Notes: generated by a model from the letters alone, not told the origin. A DNA stretch of 64,000 bases from Galliscardovia ingluviei (GCF_014635685.1 NZ_BMDH01000001.1:806001-870000), one strand, 5' to 3'. Positions 1 through 9,990 are shown, counted from the stretch's first letter. Numbers and translations are program-made.

Positions 1-528
1 ATCTAACGCCGATTGCAATAAAACGACTGCTGACTGTTGATCTACTCCTGAACGGTGTTTTCTCATAGACAGTCCCGACTGGCTCATCTGATGATGTGCG
101 GTAACTGTGGTTAAACGTTCATCTCGTAATATTATTGTTAGCTCCTGCAAGGTAGCAAGCGCTTGTTCTACAGATTGGTCGGCCTGTACAGATTCGGCAA
201 ATTTGTCAGTTCCAGCAAAATTGTCGAATATGCCTTCTCCATCTTGTATTTGTGTGATGCGTTCTTCAATAGTGCGATGTAATGCTTTAACCCATCGTTG
301 GGCTTTTTTCGCACTCGCACCCACGGTACCATCTAGTTGTAAGGGTAATCCAACAACCACCACACGCACATGATGTTCAAGAATAGTATCAACGACTTCA
401 TCAAGCACATGAAAATAGTCACCATATGCTTGTAAGTTTCCAGCAGGGTGAGCTAATACCATGTTAGGGTCACTTAATGCCAAACCTACTCGTGCTTGAC
501 CTAAATCAATACCTAACCAAATGCTCAC
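1..528 (-). CDS. ruvX: RuvX/YqgF-type pre-16S rRNA nuclease, C-terminus beyond window edge
   Basis: RNase H-fold protein of the YqgF/RuvX family, which matures the 5' end of 16S rRNA and is often called a putative Holliday junction resolvase. The N-terminus reads VSIWLGIDLGQARVGLALSD, the family's first acidic-residue strand; later come VVVGLPLQLDGTVG and the conserved DERLTT segment, then a basic SMRKHRSGVDQQSA stretch. The reading frame stays open to base 1, so the gene is truncated by the window. The start is a GTG preceded by AGTGAGG. At 176 or more residues it is longer than usual (about 140-160) because of an acidic insertion around residues 105-130. It lies directly downstream of alaS, a common actinobacterial order. 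Confidence 0.88.
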   Translation of the reverse strand, partial: MSIWLGIDLGQARVGLALSDPNMVLAHPAGNLQAYGDYFHVLDEVVDTILEHHVRVVVVGLPLQLDGTVGASAKKAQRWVKALHRTIEERITQIQDGEGIFDNFAGTDKFAESVQADQSVEQALATLQELTIILRDERLTTVTAHHQMSQSGLSMRKHRSGVDQQSAVVLLQSALD

Positions 529-544
529 ACTAACCTCACTTATA

Positions 545-587
545 AACCCTATTGGCTTATAGTCATACGCTACATGCCAATAGGGTT
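545..587 (-). terminator. 12-bp perfect inverted repeat between alaS and ruvX
   Basis: AACCCTATTGGC at 545-556 pairs perfectly with GCCAATAGGGTT at 576-587 across a 19-nt loop. Read on the minus strand the second arm ends in TTTATAAG, a weak U tract. It follows the alaS stop and ends just before the ruvX ribosome binding site, so it could attenuate read-through into ruvX. Confidence 0.5.
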
Positions 588-599
588 ATTGTACAATAC

Positions 600-3272
600 C
601 TATGCCCTTGCCTGAGCTGTGAGCTGAGCAAGTGCTTCATCAATCTTGGTCACATCTTGACCGCCGCCTTGTGCAAAATCAGGACGACCACCACCGCCAC
701 CGCCAAGTACCTTGGAAGCAGTGCGTACCAAGTCACCAGCCTTAAGACCAGCATCGCGTCCTGCATTATTAACAGCAACAATAATAACAGGCTTACCACT
801 TTCGCTTTCACCGCACAATGCCACAACCGTTGGCTTTGCTTCTCCTAAGCGATCGCGCATATCTTGTACGGCCTTGCGCAAGGCATCATCAGATCCGTAA
901 CGACCAACATTTGCTGTAGCGACAATAACAGCTTCTTGCTGCGTGCGAGCTTGGTCAAACAGTGATGCAACTTTATCTAACAACGCCTGCTCATGCAACT
1001 GTGCCAAGCGATGATCAGATTCCTTCAACTTAGCAAGCAAGGCATCCACACGTGCTGCAAGCTCGTCTGGACGAGCACCTAATACATCAGAAAGCTGAGA
1101 CACTAGCGCATGCTCGCGAGCATTAAACTCATAGGCACCTTGACCTACAACAGCATCAACACGGCGCACACCAGAGCCGATTGAAGATTCGCTCATAATG
1201 CTCACGGCACCAATCTTGCCGACATGATCGACGTGAGTACCACCGCACAGCTCGCGGCTCCAGCCATCTTCACCAATAGAAACTACACGTACAATATCGC
1301 CGTATTTCTCACCAAACAAATGCATTGCCCCAAGAGCAATAGCATCATCAAATTTCATTTCCGTTGTAGTTACTGCAAGATTGTCACGCAAGCGATCATT
1401 AACACGCTCTTCAACAGCATTGATCGCATCCTTAGAGGGAGCAGACGACCACTGGAAGTCAAAACGCAAGCGATTTGGTGCATCTTCAGAACCACGCTGG
1501 GTAGCCTGTGGACCAAGTTCTTCTTGCAAAGCCTTATGTACCATATGCGTTGCGGTATGAGAACGAGCAATAGCACCACGGCGAGCCAAATCAATATTGG
1601 CACTTGCTTCGCTACCAACAACCAGTGTACCTTCAGTGAGACGGCATTGATGCACAATAAGATCTTTAATAGGCTTCTGCACATCATCAACTTCAAGAAC
1701 AGCGCCGTCGTCAGTTAAAATCTCACCTTGATCAGCAAGCTGACCGCCTGCCTCTGCGTAGAATGGTGTGCGATCCAAAATAACTTCTACAGTAGCAGGG
1801 GCACTTACTGCGCTCACAGCGCCCTTACCCTCTTGCATAATGCCAATCACACGAGCGCGTGAAGACATCTGTGTATAGCCAAGGAAGTCGATTGGAGCTT
1901 CCAAAGTCTTCTTAAAGTCATCATAAACCGACAGATCCACGTTATGACGCTTCTTTAACGCATCTTGACGTGCACGAGACTTTTGCTCAGCCATCAGCTC
2001 GCGGAACTTAGCCTCATCGACCTTTACTCCCTGATCGGCAGCCATTTCGAGTGTTAATTCGATAGGGAATCCGTAGGTGTCATGTAGCTTAAAGGCATCA
2101 GCGCCGCTAACTGTACCATTACCTTGCTTTGCCTTATTCACAGCAACATCAAGGATTTCTGTACCAGCGCTCAGGGTACGCAAGAAAGCATCCTCTTCAC
2201 CATAGGCTGATTCGCTGACCTCATGGAAAGTCTCATTGAGTTCAGGATAACTCGCCTCCATTGCAGCCTTGGATACAGGCAATAAGGTAGGCATAACAGC
2301 TTCCTGAACACCAAGCTCACGCATGGCCTTAACAGTTCTACGCAGAAGACGACGCAACACATAGCCGCGACCGGTATTGCTTGGTCGCACACCATCGCTC
2401 ATAATCATCAACGCAGAGCGCACATGATCAGCAACCACGCGGAATTTCACGTCCATGGCTTCGTCATCGCCATACATACGACCAGAAAGACGCTGTGCGG
2501 CTTCAATTACCGGGAAGACTTCATCGATTTCGTAAATATTATTCTTACCCTGCAAGAGGTATGCCAAACGCTCCAAGCCAGCGCCAGTATCAATATTCTT
2601 GTGCTCTAATTCACCCACAATATGCAGATCAGTTTTCGATTGCACATTGTCTACTTCATAATTTTCAAAAACAAGATCCCAAATTTCAATATAACGGTTC
2701 TCGTCAGCGATTGGACCGCCTTCTTTACCAAATTCTGGTCCACGATCTACATAAATCTCAGAGCAAGGACCCCCAGGTCCTGGACCGCCTGTAGTCCAGA
2801 AGTTGTCTTCCATACCCATAATCTGGATATGCTCAGGATCAATACCCTCATTACGCCAAATGCTGCGAGCTTCTTCGTCATCCGTAAATGTGGTAATCCA
2901 GAGTTTTTCTGGATCGAAGCCATAGCCACCTTGCTCTTGAGCAGTAGTGAGTAGCTGCCATGCATAATGAATGGCCTCTTCCTTAAAGTAATCTCCAAAA
3001 GAAAAATTACCTAACATTTGGAAGAAGGTACCGTGACGGGTAGTTTTACCAACTTCATCAATATCGAGAGTACGCACACACTTCTGGTTACTTGCCATAC
3101 GTGAGCGTGGAGGCGTTTGTTCTCCAAGCAAGTATGGGATAAAAGGCACCATACCTGCGATAGTGAATAGTGTTGTCGGATTTGGAGAAATAAGCGAAGC
3201 AGATGGAACCACTAAATGATCATGCTGCTCAAAATAGTTGAGATATCGCTTTGCAATTTCCGATGTGCGCAT
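600..3272 (-). CDS. alaS: alanyl-tRNA synthetase
   Basis: Cytosolic class II aminoacyl-tRNA synthetase that charges tRNA-Ala. It is full length (890 aa). The catalytic domain begins with [15 protein letters not shown] and carries the FTIAGMVPF and [20 protein letters not shown] blocks. The editing domain has the zinc-binding HTATH motif near residue 570 and CGGTH near residue 675. The C-Ala domain ends with the glycine-rich [14 protein letters not shown] block. The ATG start is supported by GATAGGAG about 10 nt upstream. It lies in a minus-strand run with two small envelope genes upstream and ruvX downstream, a recognisable actinobacterial arrangement. I saw no T-box in the short upstream gap. 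Confidence 0.98.
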   Translation of the reverse strand: MRTSEIAKRYLNYFEQHDHLVVPSASLISPNPTTLFTIAGMVPFIPYLLGEQTPPRSRMASNQKCVRTLDIDEVGKTTRHGTFFQMLGNFSFGDYFKEEAIHYAWQLLTTAQEQGGYGFDPEKLWITTFTDDEEARSIWRNEGIDPEHIQIMGMEDNFWTTGGPGPGGPCSEIYVDRGPEFGKEGGPIADENRYIEIWDLVFENYEVDNVQSKTDLHIVGELEHKNIDTGAGLERLAYLLQGKNNIYEIDEVFPVIEAAQRLSGRMYGDDEAMDVKFRVVADHVRSALMIMSDGVRPSNTGRGYVLRRLLRRTVKAMRELGVQEAVMPTLLPVSKAAMEASYPELNETFHEVSESAYGEEDAFLRTLSAGTEILDVAVNKAKQGNGTVSGADAFKLHDTYGFPIELTLEMAADQGVKVDEAKFRELMAEQKSRARQDALKKRHNVDLSVYDDFKKTLEAPIDFLGYTQMSSRARVIGIMQEGKGAVSAVSAPATVEVILDRTPFYAEAGGQLADQGEILTDDGAVLEVDDVQKPIKDLIVHQCRLTEGTLVVGSEASANIDLARRGAIARSHTATHMVHKALQEELGPQATQRGSEDAPNRLRFDFQWSSAPSKDAINAVEERVNDRLRDNLAVTTTEMKFDDAIALGAMHLFGEKYGDIVRVVSIGEDGWSRELCGGTHVDHVGKIGAVSIMSESSIGSGVRRVDAVVGQGAYEFNAREHALVSQLSDVLGARPDELAARVDALLAKLKESDHRLAQLHEQALLDKVASLFDQARTQQEAVIVATANVGRYGSDDALRKAVQDMRDRLGEAKPTVVALCGESESGKPVIIVAVNNAGRDAGLKAGDLVRTASKVLGGGGGGRPDFAQGGGQDVTKIDEALAQLTAQARA

Positions 3273-3401
3273 GGAATGCGACTCCTATCTACTGCCTATG
3301 GCGCAGACTACACCCTACTGTGCCATAATTGATAACTTGCTGCACAAAACAGCTACTTACTATACGCTATATATGCTTTCTATATCAATACCAAGCCTGT
3401 A

Positions 3402-3653
3402 CTACTGTCGGGCGCGCTGGTCACTATATTGTGCAATCAATTGTTGCTCACGAGCGCGACGATGCTGGGTAAAATCTTGAACCAGATGCTTGACGGTTTC
3501 TACAGTAAAAGCCGCATCAATTGGTTGCTGATCTCCAAAAACAAACGTGCGTGCTGGTTCAGGCGTGTGCGCACGAACATATGCTTGGGCTTTGGTTACA
3601 CCAATCACACCGATGGTTACGCCAACAGATACCCAAAATAACCGTTTGAACAT
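3402..3653 (-). CDS. small single-pass membrane protein of unknown function
   Basis: An 83-residue protein with one N-terminal hydrophobic segment (about residues 3-20, FKRLFWVSVGVTIGVIGVTK) and a polar, Arg/Gln-rich cytoplasmic tail (QHRRAREQQLIAQ). Start ATG follows AAGGAGAACT. Its place between a DUF948 gene (20 nt upstream) and alaS matches a conserved actinobacterial position where short membrane-anchored proteins of unknown role are found. The two small genes are probably cotranscribed. No catalytic motif is visible. Confidence 0.75.
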   Translation of the reverse strand: MFKRLFWVSVGVTIGVIGVTKAQAYVRAHTPEPARTFVFGDQQPIDAAFTVETVKHLVQDFTQHRRAREQQLIAQYSDQRARQ

Positions 3654-3673
3654 AGTTCTCCTTGTGCTCTAAC

Positions 3674-4090
3674 TCACTTGCCTGTATTTGAGGAAGAAGT
3701 GTGTATATCCTGTTCTCCAGAGCGACTACGCGCAGTTTGTGCTTGCAAAAAGTCTTGCACTGTTGCCTTTACAGCCCAAACACTAGAAGCAACAGCAATC
3801 AATGGTTTGCCTAAGAATGATCCATACAAATCAGTAAGTGCTCCAATATTCGTAGCACTGCGCTGAGCAGCATCCGAAATAGCATTTACATCATCAAGAG
3901 AGCGATTGACCTTTTGTACTGTAGTAACACCCTCATCGAGTGCCGGCAATGCATGCTCGCCAGTATCACGCACAGTCTGTGCTATCTGGTCAAAGAGCTT
4001 ACCCAAGCGAATCAATGGGTAAATCATGCATCCAGCTAAAATGGCAAAGACAATAGCAGCAATAAGTGCCGCAATCTGCCCAATATCCAT
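3674..4090 (-). CDS. DUF948 family membrane-anchored protein
   Basis: A 138-aa protein with a single N-terminal membrane segment (roughly residues 5-27, IAALIAAIVFAILAGCMIYPLI) followed by an amphipathic helical region with heptad-like spacing (KLFDQIAQTVRDTGEHALPALDEGVTTVQKVN) typical of DUF948. The C-terminal 30 residues are polar and probably disordered. Function is unknown; the family is widespread in Gram-positives and, in actinobacteria, sits between rpsD and alaS as here. Start ATG preceded by GAGGGCATT. The 220-nt gap upstream, to the histidine phosphatase gene, holds its promoter but no gene. Confidence 0.82.
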   Translation of the reverse strand: MDIGQIAALIAAIVFAILAGCMIYPLIRLGKLFDQIAQTVRDTGEHALPALDEGVTTVQKVNRSLDDVNAISDAAQRSATNIGALTDLYGSFLGKPLIAVASSVWAVKATVQDFLQAQTARSRSGEQDIHTSSSNTGK

Positions 4091-4312
4091 AATGCCCTCG
4101 CTCTCGTCTTATCGGTTTCAGGCTTCAACCTTTAAGGGTAACACTATCAAAGAACAACCTTCGTATTACTTGCATTACTGTACTCGCAATTACTTGTAAT
4201 GAAGCTATTCTCATACCGCGAAACCATCTATGCACTATTACCCTTTGCTATTACTGCACAAAGTAGTCCCCTGATAGCACTACACTTCTCGCCACTATCT
4301 AATTTGTTTCAG

Positions 4313-4990
4313 TTATTGGTTATACGAAGTTACTACTACATGTCCTTCATCAAGTGGCTTATCAGTATCAATGTCGAACACGGTAACACTGCCATTTGCC
4401 GGGCGCTGTGACAAATCAAAACCGGTTGGCGCAAAACGTCTCATAAGACTCAACAACGTGTTGCCGTGTGAAATCATAAGAATATTATCCCCATCATTAA
4501 GTCCTGGTGTGTGCTCAATAAGCGGGAAAATACCTTCGATACGAGCCCAATACTCATCATTACTTTCAGCATCATGGAATGGATCTGCTTCTTTTAAGAA
4601 ATCTTTAGTTGCCGCAGCTCCGTACTTCTCGACAATATCATTGAAAGTTGGTGCGCCATATGGTGCCCCTGCTGCGTACCAAGACATGGCCATATCTTGA
4701 CCTTCAAAATAGCCGTAGAACTGCTCGCGGAAGTGCAAATCCCGTACAAGTGACGGCCTGGTATGCCCAGCCTGTTCATTGACGTCAAGAATTCGCTCTG
4801 CTGTGCGCGTAGCTCTTCCGGTATCAGAGCAAAATGCTGCAGCAAATTGGAGATGATCTAACTTATGAGCAGCTTTCATCGCGTCAGCAATACCTTGTTT
4901 CGTCAGCGGTGAATCTGACCACCCTTGCAAACGATTATATCGATTAAACCGTGTTTGCCCATGTCTGACAACATACCAATGTAAATGCAT
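4313..4990 (-). CDS. histidine phosphatase family (phosphoglycerate mutase-like) protein
   Basis: Branch-2 histidine phosphatase. The N-terminal VVRHGQTRFNRYNRLQGWSD carries the RHG motif with the phospho-acceptor His; the second catalytic His is in MISHGNTLLSLMRR. Such proteins dephosphorylate small phosphoesters, and substrate cannot be inferred here. I chose the ATG reading MHLHWYVVRHGQ because AGGA lies 6 nt upstream. An ATG 45 nt earlier is in frame but lacks a ribosome site. A second member of the family lies 500 nt to the right at 5490-6326; the two are only distantly similar outside the motifs. Confidence 0.85.
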   Translation of the reverse strand: MHLHWYVVRHGQTRFNRYNRLQGWSDSPLTKQGIADAMKAAHKLDHLQFAAAFCSDTGRATRTAERILDVNEQAGHTRPSLVRDLHFREQFYGYFEGQDMAMSWYAAGAPYGAPTFNDIVEKYGAAATKDFLKEADPFHDAESNDEYWARIEGIFPLIEHTPGLNDGDNILMISHGNTLLSLMRRFAPTGFDLSQRPANGSVTVFDIDTDKPLDEGHVVVTSYNQ

Positions 4991-5065
4991 ACGTCCTATC
5001 ATAATCAAGCTATGCACAATTGCGTATTGCATCATCTGTAGGTGTGTATTGGCACAATATATCGT

Positions 5066-5428
5066 ATGTCTAGATTTTTTGGTCGATGGGTTTCTTTATC
5101 CGTAGCTGCAGCTGTAATGATTTGGCTACTGCCAAATATTCAAGTTGTTGGCGATAATACTGCAATTGCTGTAGTAGTATTTGCACTCTTCCTTGCATTA
5201 GTAAACGCTTCAATACGCCCAATTTTGCATGCGCTAAGCTTGCCTATTACTATTCTCACTTTGGGATTAAGCGCTTTTGCCATCAATATTTTGTGTCTGC
5301 ACTTGGCTTCAGAGCTTGCGCTGTCTACGTTCCAAACTGGCATTGTATTTACTGACACACTTACTGCCATACTTGGCTCTATTGTGCTGGCAATAGTTTC
5401 AAGTATTGTTTCAAAAATAATAGGCTGA
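5066..5428 (+). CDS. phage holin family 4 (YvlD/DUF360-like) membrane protein
   Basis: Small integral membrane protein of about 120 aa with four hydrophobic segments (VSLSVAAAVMIWLLPNIQVV; AIAVVVFALFLALVNA; ITILTLGLSAFAINILCL; AILGSIVLAIVSSIVSKIIG) and the conserved NASIRPILHALSLPITILTLG region of this family. Despite the name, the proteins are usually chromosomal and not linked to phage; no lysis gene is nearby. The ATG at 5066 aligns with family N-termini; a GTG at 5042 is in frame. Neither has a clear ribosome site. It is divergent from the phosphatase on the left and convergent with the one on the right. Confidence 0.78.
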   Translation: MSRFFGRWVSLSVAAAVMIWLLPNIQVVGDNTAIAVVVFALFLALVNASIRPILHALSLPITILTLGLSAFAINILCLHLASELALSTFQTGIVFTDTLTAILGSIVLAIVSSIVSKIIG

Positions 5429-5489
5429 TGTACATACTAATAAGCTGATATACATACTGATAAACAGTACGTGTAAATAATGGCTGGTA

Positions 5490-6326
5490 CTAATAGGTGA
5501 ATGGGGTCCATTGATCCATATTTGGTGACTGAATCCAGCTTGGACCTCGATCCCATTCACTATCAAGCTCCCCTTGTAGCGACACAGGATTTACATTAAA
5601 ATCTTCTAAACGCCAGCACCACACATTATCGCGCTGGTATGGCGTAAGACGTGACCAAGAAGCATTGCGCACACCGCCAATCCCATTATTGGAATCGTGC
5701 TCAAGTCCAATACAATGCTCTATAGTTGAAGCAATCCATGAACCATGGCCGAATACTACTAAAGTGCATGGTGTGGGGTTCTGTGCATCAGCTTCAAGAT
5801 ATTCAATAAGCGCCTGTGCGCCTCTTGTACCACATGCTTGACGAGATTCCACACCATATTTCGCTTCACCACCCATATGACTTTTCCAAGACACATAAGC
5901 TTCATGATCCATCTGGTCAATTTCTTCGCGCGTATGACCTTCCCACTGGCCAAAACTGCGCTCACGCAATGCCGGATTAGTCTCTACTGGTAACCCTAAA
6001 ATATCTGCAAAAGCATGTGCAGTTTGTACCGCACGTATAAGATCTGATGACACTACTCGCAATCGTCGCGCTGCCGCAGGAGCATGCTGCCATAAGCTAT
6101 GATCTGCCTGTCCATCAGCTGCTGCGCCATGCTCTACCAAGCGTTCGGGGTGCGTAGCAATATCAGATACTTTTGCCCAATAATAGCGTTTTGCTAGTGC
6201 CATACCCGTTTGGTCTGCCTGCCACTGCCCCACAATATCGAGAGGAATATCAATTTGCCCTTGTAAGCGGTGAATAACGTTGTATCCCGTTCTACCATGA
6301 CGTACAAGCACAACTTCAGTAATCAT
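5490..6326 (-). CDS. histidine phosphatase family protein
   Basis: A 278-aa phosphoglycerate mutase-like phosphatase. EVVLVRHGRTGYNVIHRLQGQIDIPLD carries the RHG signature; the second catalytic His is in VVFGHGSWIAS; REEIDQMDHEAY and RERSFGQWEGH match the usual acidic proton-donor region. The family includes broad-specificity phosphatases and actinobacterial RNase H/phosphatase fusions, but no fusion domain is visible. Start ATG has a strong AGGGGGAATA site, which rules out the upstream in-frame codon. The rpsD terminator separates it from rpsD, so it is probably transcribed independently. Confidence 0.85.
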   Translation of the reverse strand: MITEVVLVRHGRTGYNVIHRLQGQIDIPLDIVGQWQADQTGMALAKRYYWAKVSDIATHPERLVEHGAAADGQADHSLWQHAPAAARRLRVVSSDLIRAVQTAHAFADILGLPVETNPALRERSFGQWEGHTREEIDQMDHEAYVSWKSHMGGEAKYGVESRQACGTRGAQALIEYLEADAQNPTPCTLVVFGHGSWIASTIEHCIGLEHDSNNGIGGVRNASWSRLTPYQRDNVWCWRLEDFNVNPVSLQGELDSEWDRGPSWIQSPNMDQWTPFTY

Positions 6327-6341
6327 TATTCCCCCTATACA

Positions 6342-6376
6342 GAAAAAGCCTGTGCCATATGTAGCATATGACACAG
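6342..6376 (-). terminator. rpsD rho-independent terminator
   Basis: On the minus strand CTGTGTCATATG, a 3-nt loop and CATATGGCACAG form a 12-bp stem (one G-U pair) followed by GCTTTTTC. It follows the rpsD stop by 27 nt. Confidence 0.85.
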
Positions 6377-6403
6377 ACCCAACGATTTCGCAAATGCTAA
6401 ACT

Positions 6404-7030
6404 TTAGCGAGCGTAGAACTCGACCACGTACTGAATATTTACCTGAACTGGAATCTCTTCCACTTCTGGCTTACGGGTCAAAGTTGCCTTCAAACTTGCC
6501 AAATCAACAGTCAAATATCCTGGAACTGCTGGCAATACATCGCGGTGTACACCTTCTGCAGCAATCTGGAATGGAACCATGGTCTGGCTCTTTGGACGAA
6601 CCTGAATGGTCTGACCTGGCTTGACGTGGTAGCTCGGACGATCAACCTTGTTGCCATCGACCAAAATATGACCGTGAACAACGAACTGACGTGCCTGAGC
6701 GGTTGTGCGAGCAAAACCTGCGCGCAATACTAATGCGTCAAGACGGGATTCCAAATCAACAAGCATGGCGTTACCAGTCTGACCAGCTTCGTGAGTGCCC
6801 TTCTCATAAGCGGCGCGAAGCTGCTTCTCGGAGATACCATACTGTGCGCGCAGACGCTGCTTCTCGCGCAGACGTACTGCATAATCAGACTCAGTGCGAC
6901 GACGAGTACGACCATGCTCACCTGGAGCATATGGACGCTTCTCGAAGATACGCTGAGCTTTTGGAGTTAAAGCAATGCCGAGGGAGCGTGAAAGACGCAC
7001 CTGACGGCGGGAACGCTGAACGTTTGTCAT
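6404..7030 (-). CDS. rpsD: 30S ribosomal protein S4
   Basis: Primary 16S rRNA-binding protein that nucleates 30S assembly. The 208-aa sequence opens MTNVQRSRRQVRLSRSLGI and has the S4 RNA-binding domain around residues 97-160 (SRLDALVLRAGFARTTAQARQFVVHGHILVDG). It is the zinc-free form, with no Cys-rich N-terminal motif. Start ATG preceded by GATTGGGAA. Here it is a single-gene unit between its own promoter/leader and a strong terminator. Confidence 0.97.
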   Translation of the reverse strand: MTNVQRSRRQVRLSRSLGIALTPKAQRIFEKRPYAPGEHGRTRRRTESDYAVRLREKQRLRAQYGISEKQLRAAYEKGTHEAGQTGNAMLVDLESRLDALVLRAGFARTTAQARQFVVHGHILVDGNKVDRPSYHVKPGQTIQVRPKSQTMVPFQIAAEGVHRDVLPAVPGYLTVDLASLKATLTRKPEVEEIPVQVNIQYVVEFYAR

Positions 7031-7217
7031 TTCCCAATCTTTCTGTCGTTATTTGAACGGAACATTATGCGGTTGCATAATGCTGAGCCGGCCTCTCCAA
7101 CGCTTCACCACGCAAGCGTGAACAACTTAAGTTGCCGTCCCGTTGATGGGCTAAGGCTCCAGAAACACCTGACGGTGTAACGCTGGCTAACTATACACGA
7201 AGGTAGGAATAAGCCAA
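7031..7217 (-). promoter_or_regulatory. rpsD promoter and structured 5' leader
   Basis: A sigma-70-like promoter lies immediately after the pcrA stop: -35 TTGGCT (7217-7212), 16-nt spacer, -10 TATAGT (7195-7190). It implies a leader of about 150 nt. The leader contains several complementary stretches, including a perfect 8-bp stem with a 4-nt loop (CATTATGC/GCATAATG, 7063-7082) about 33 nt before the start codon. S4 autoregulates its own synthesis in other bacteria by binding such leaders, so this is a candidate S4-binding leader; it matches no structure I can name. Confidence 0.55.
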
Positions 7218-7222
7218 GTATC

Positions 7223-9841
7223 TTAAATTTTTTCAATAGGAGCCACACGCAGTAATAGTCGTTTCACACCATCAGAGCCAAAATCAACAGTAATAACTGA
7301 ATTTCGCCCTTTATCCTGTGTATCAACTACCGTGCCTAAACCATACTGGTCATGATTTACGCGATCTCCGATATGAAAATCATTAATAGATACGCTTTGC
7401 TCAGAAGGCGATGTTGCTGTAGATGGCGCTGGAGTACGTTGTTTTGCTCGGCTTACGGAATCCAACAGTTGCTGACGCATACGCTTTGTGGTTACAGGTC
7501 CAGATTTTGACGAAGTGCGACCATACCCATTATAGGAGCGTGAACCATAAGAGTGTGAACCATATGAACTAGAGCTTGATGAGGCATATCCATACCCGCT
7601 GCGCGAATTGCCATAAGAACCACCATAAGAGCTACTAGAAGAGCTACCATAATTCGCAGCACCATACGTGGAGTAATCAGCATAATCGTCTTCGAACCCA
7701 CCAAATTCGTCACTAGCAAAACGCGATGATGAACCGCCATAGCCGCCTTCACGCATGCGTTCCATTGATGAAGATTTACGCTTCCAATCCATCAGCTCTT
7801 GTGGAATATCATCAAGGAATTGGCTTGGCATCATATCTTGTGCCTGTCCCCACTGCGCACGCACAGCAGCACGGGTAACATAGAGGATTTTGCGAGCGCG
7901 AGTAATACCCACATAGGCCAAACGTCGTTCTTCTTCAAGCTCACTGGCATTTTCCATTGCTCGAGCATGAGGGAACGTGCCCTCTTCCATACCGGTAAGG
8001 AAAACCACTGGATATTCCAAGCCCTTTGCCGTATGCAGGGTCATCAAAGTGACCGTACCTAAATCTTGAGATTCATCAGGAAGTTGGTCACTATCAGAAA
8101 CCAAGGCTGTAGTCTCTAAAAAGCCACTCAAAGAAGCGTCAGGCGTAGTCTGTTCATATTCAGCAGCAGTAGACTGTAGCTGCGAAAGATTATCAACGCG
8201 CGTTAAATCTTGTGGATCTTTTGATTGTTTAAGCTCTGATAACAGTCCTGAATGATCAAGCACATGTGCTACTACTTCGCTAGGCTTAGCATCATGGGCT
8301 ACAGCAAAAATGCGCATTTGCTCAAGCTCATCAGCAAACTTTGCCATCAATGTTGCAGTTCGCGTTGGTACCGAAGCTATACTGCCGCTGGCACATGCTT
8401 CAAGCGCACTAAACATGCTCATTCCATGCTCATTCGCCACCTGCGTAATCAGTGCTTCTGCGCGAGCACCAAGTCCACGTTTTGGCGTATTTAAAATGCG
8501 TAAGAAATTCACGCCGTCATCAGGGTTGGCGATAACCTGCAAATATGCTAATGCGTCTTTTACTTCTTTGCGCTCATAAAACTTCGTACCACCTACAATT
8601 TGGTATGGTAGTCCTGCATGAATTAGTGCCTCTTCTAATGATCTTGACTGAGCATTAGCGCGATACATTATTGCCATATCGGAATACGCAATGGACTCTT
8701 CACTAGCAAGGCGTGCAATTTCAGTAGCAATCCAAGCGCCCTCTTGTTGCGCATTATCAGCAGCATAGCCGATAATTTTTGAGCCTTCACCAAACGCAGT
8801 CCACAGTTTTTTTGGTTTCCTACCTGGATTATGGGCAATAACTGCATTAGCGGCATTCAAAATTGTTTGCGTTGAGCGATAATTTTGTTCAAGCAAAATA
8901 GTTGTTGCATGAGGAAAATCTTGCTCAAACTCTTGAATATTGCGAATATCAGCGCCTCGGAATGCATAAATAGACTGGTCCGAATCACCTACAACAGTAA
9001 TCCATGCTGCATCATCAGCACCAACATGAGCTAGCTCGCGAATCAGCACATACTGAGCGTGATTAGTATCCTGATACTCATCGACAAGAATATAGCGGAA
9101 CATCTGATGATACTTGGCAGCAACTTCTGCATTACTTTGTAAGAGTTCCACAGTGCGCATAATAAGATCATCAAAATCAACAGCATTCGCTGCAGCAAGT
9201 CGATGTTGATATTCTGCGTATACACACGCAGCTACATACTCTTGATTACCCGCATCGGCAATAGTTGTGCCAGTTTTACCGGGCACAAAATCTGGCGCAA
9301 AATCAGCAAGCACTTGACTTGCAGTGCGTAAACTATTTTTATAATCTGAAATTTTTGCTAGCAGTGCACGCGGCGTGTAGCGTTTGGCATCAATATTAAA
9401 ATCAGCGCTAATAAGCTTAATCAGACGAGTGCTATCCGCAGTATCATAAATAGAAAATCCTGATTTTAAGCCAATTGCTGAGCCATCAGATCGCAAAATA
9501 CGTACACACGCTGAGTGAAATGTTGATACCCACATATGTTGAGCAACTGGACCAATAAGCGAAGCAAGGCGCTGCTTCATTTCCGCTGCTGCCTTATTGG
9601 TAAAGGTAATTGCCAGAATTTGACGAGAAGAGGCGTGCAATTGTTGCATTAACCAAGCAATTCTGCGAGTAAGCACGCGTGTTTTTCCAGAACCTGCACC
9701 TGCTGCAATCAGTAATGCTGGACCTTGATAGGTTACTGCTGCTAACTGTTGGTCATTGAGCCCCTCAGTCAACGCAGCCTCTGCGTGATGGTTAGCATTT
9801 CCAGTTTCTGGCGCTGGAGGTACCGGAATATCAAATGTCAT
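7223..9841 (-). CDS. pcrA: ATP-dependent 3'-5' DNA helicase PcrA/UvrD
   Basis: Superfamily 1A helicase acting in nucleotide excision repair, replication restart and transcription-coupled repair. Q-motif LNDQQLAAV, Walker A AGAGSGKTR, motif II VDEYQDTN, motif III GDSDQSIYAFRGA, motif IV LEQNYRST, motif V TLHTAKGLEYPVVF and motif VI EEERRLAYVGITRA are all present. The C-terminus (FHIGDRVNHDQYGLGTVV and on) is the Tudor-like domain that binds RNA polymerase in PcrA. Between the core and the Tudor lies a long Ser/Gly/Tyr-rich linker (about residues 695-790). The ATG at 9841 with GAGGA 6 nt upstream is preferred over an in-frame TTG two codons earlier. Confidence 0.96.
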   Translation of the reverse strand: MTFDIPVPPAPETGNANHHAEAALTEGLNDQQLAAVTYQGPALLIAAGAGSGKTRVLTRRIAWLMQQLHASSRQILAITFTNKAAAEMKQRLASLIGPVAQHMWVSTFHSACVRILRSDGSAIGLKSGFSIYDTADSTRLIKLISADFNIDAKRYTPRALLAKISDYKNSLRTASQVLADFAPDFVPGKTGTTIADAGNQEYVAACVYAEYQHRLAAANAVDFDDLIMRTVELLQSNAEVAAKYHQMFRYILVDEYQDTNHAQYVLIRELAHVGADDAAWITVVGDSDQSIYAFRGADIRNIQEFEQDFPHATTILLEQNYRSTQTILNAANAVIAHNPGRKPKKLWTAFGEGSKIIGYAADNAQQEGAWIATEIARLASEESIAYSDMAIMYRANAQSRSLEEALIHAGLPYQIVGGTKFYERKEVKDALAYLQVIANPDDGVNFLRILNTPKRGLGARAEALITQVANEHGMSMFSALEACASGSIASVPTRTATLMAKFADELEQMRIFAVAHDAKPSEVVAHVLDHSGLLSELKQSKDPQDLTRVDNLSQLQSTAAEYEQTTPDASLSGFLETTALVSDSDQLPDESQDLGTVTLMTLHTAKGLEYPVVFLTGMEEGTFPHARAMENASELEEERRLAYVGITRARKILYVTRAAVRAQWGQAQDMMPSQFLDDIPQELMDWKRKSSSMERMREGGYGGSSSRFASDEFGGFEDDYADYSTYGAANYGSSSSSSYGGSYGNSRSGYGYASSSSSSYGSHSYGSRSYNGYGRTSSKSGPVTTKRMRQQLLDSVSRAKQRTPAPSTATSPSEQSVSINDFHIGDRVNHDQYGLGTVVDTQDKGRNSVITVDFGSDGVKRLLLRVAPIEKI

Positions 9842-9990
9842 ACTCAATCCTCGTTGTCACGTACTACAGCATTGCGTGCCCATACATACTCAAGCTAGTA
9901 CTGCGCCATAGTTGACAAAGCGCCATACCACCATCTATCCATGGACAATTCTATGAATGATAAAACTCAGGCAATCTACCATACACTCAA

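Noticed and set aside
5066-5428. Prophage remnant suggested by a holin-family gene
   Set aside because: This holin-like family is a normal chromosomal membrane protein family and no phage gene is adjacent.
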